64,000 nucleotides of DNA, taken from the NCBI RefSeq assembly GCF_022790535.1, contig NZ_LOHG01000001.1, positions 373,042 through 437,041 on the forward strand. The letters are read 5' to 3'. The translations under genes were made by a program, and so were the position numbers. The notes under the pieces are model-generated. The model searched no databases, was not told the origin of the DNA, and saw nothing but the letters and a program-made list of their open reading frames with translations. Shown here one piece after another: positions 63,946 through 64,000 of this stretch; position 1 is the stretch's first letter, and each line of letters begins with the position of its first letter. Origin of the DNA: Pseudomonas maioricensis (GTDB taxonomy: Bacteria; Pseudomonadota; Gammaproteobacteria; Pseudomonadales; Pseudomonadaceae).

Positions 63946-64000
63946 TTTTTTCCGCACGCGCTCATCAAACAAAATGCAAATTGATTGAAATGCATTTTCT

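Overview
The window is a chromosomal segment of a Pseudomonas, most likely of the P. fluorescens group. Evidence is the gene content (hutF, opgGH, the glyA-sox-purU-fdhA cluster, gbcAB, bioBFHCD), the moderately high GC, and about 25 imperfect palindromes of the Pseudomonas REP/REPIN type in the intergenic gaps. No tRNA, rRNA, CRISPR array, prophage or insertion sequence was seen. From memory of P. aeruginosa PAO1 gene order (not checked here), the segment joins three blocks that are separate there: hutF to opgH, fdhA to gbcA, and glcB to the bio operon and fadE.  Layout: 0-15.4 kb holds the end of hutF, a lipocalin/lipoprotein pair, a DUF924 gene with fbp, glgP, pip, dtd, opgGH (periplasmic glucans), a retropepsin-like protease and a membrane acyltransferase. 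15.4-35 kb is a one-carbon and betaine region: glyA-soxBDAG-purU-fdhA turn sarcosine into glycine, formaldehyde and formate; gbcAB demethylate glycine betaine; ltaE and alaC act on threonine and alanine. A ZapA/TIGR02449 pair, a chemoreceptor, a TraX-like protein and an odd 73-aa orphan lie between. 36-45 kb carries an exonuclease/DUF294 operon, a lone receiver protein, malate synthase G, a GcvR-like ACT protein, RarD and an SrkA-like kinase. 45-53 kb is a LacI-ABC importer-phosphodiesterase cluster next to a PhoX phosphatase, which looks like phosphoester scavenging. 53-62 kb has a ModE-like regulator, comF, bioBFHCD, a small flagellar-rod-like orphan and an acyl-CoA dehydrogenase with a clear PsrA site. 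A diguanylate cyclase closes the window.  The most unusual feature is not a gene. Between the convergent genes gbcA and the exonuclease (35.1-35.75 kb) lie four tandem 100-bp elements, and a fifth lies inverted at 42.67-42.77 kb, also between convergent genes. All share one fixed architecture: GATC, 7 nt, GATC, 11 nt, GGCC, 11 nt, GGCC, 20 nt, TTATCCACA (a perfect DnaA box), 17 nt, then an inverted partner box. This could be a DnaA-binding (titration or reactivation) locus, or an unrecognised structured repeat family.
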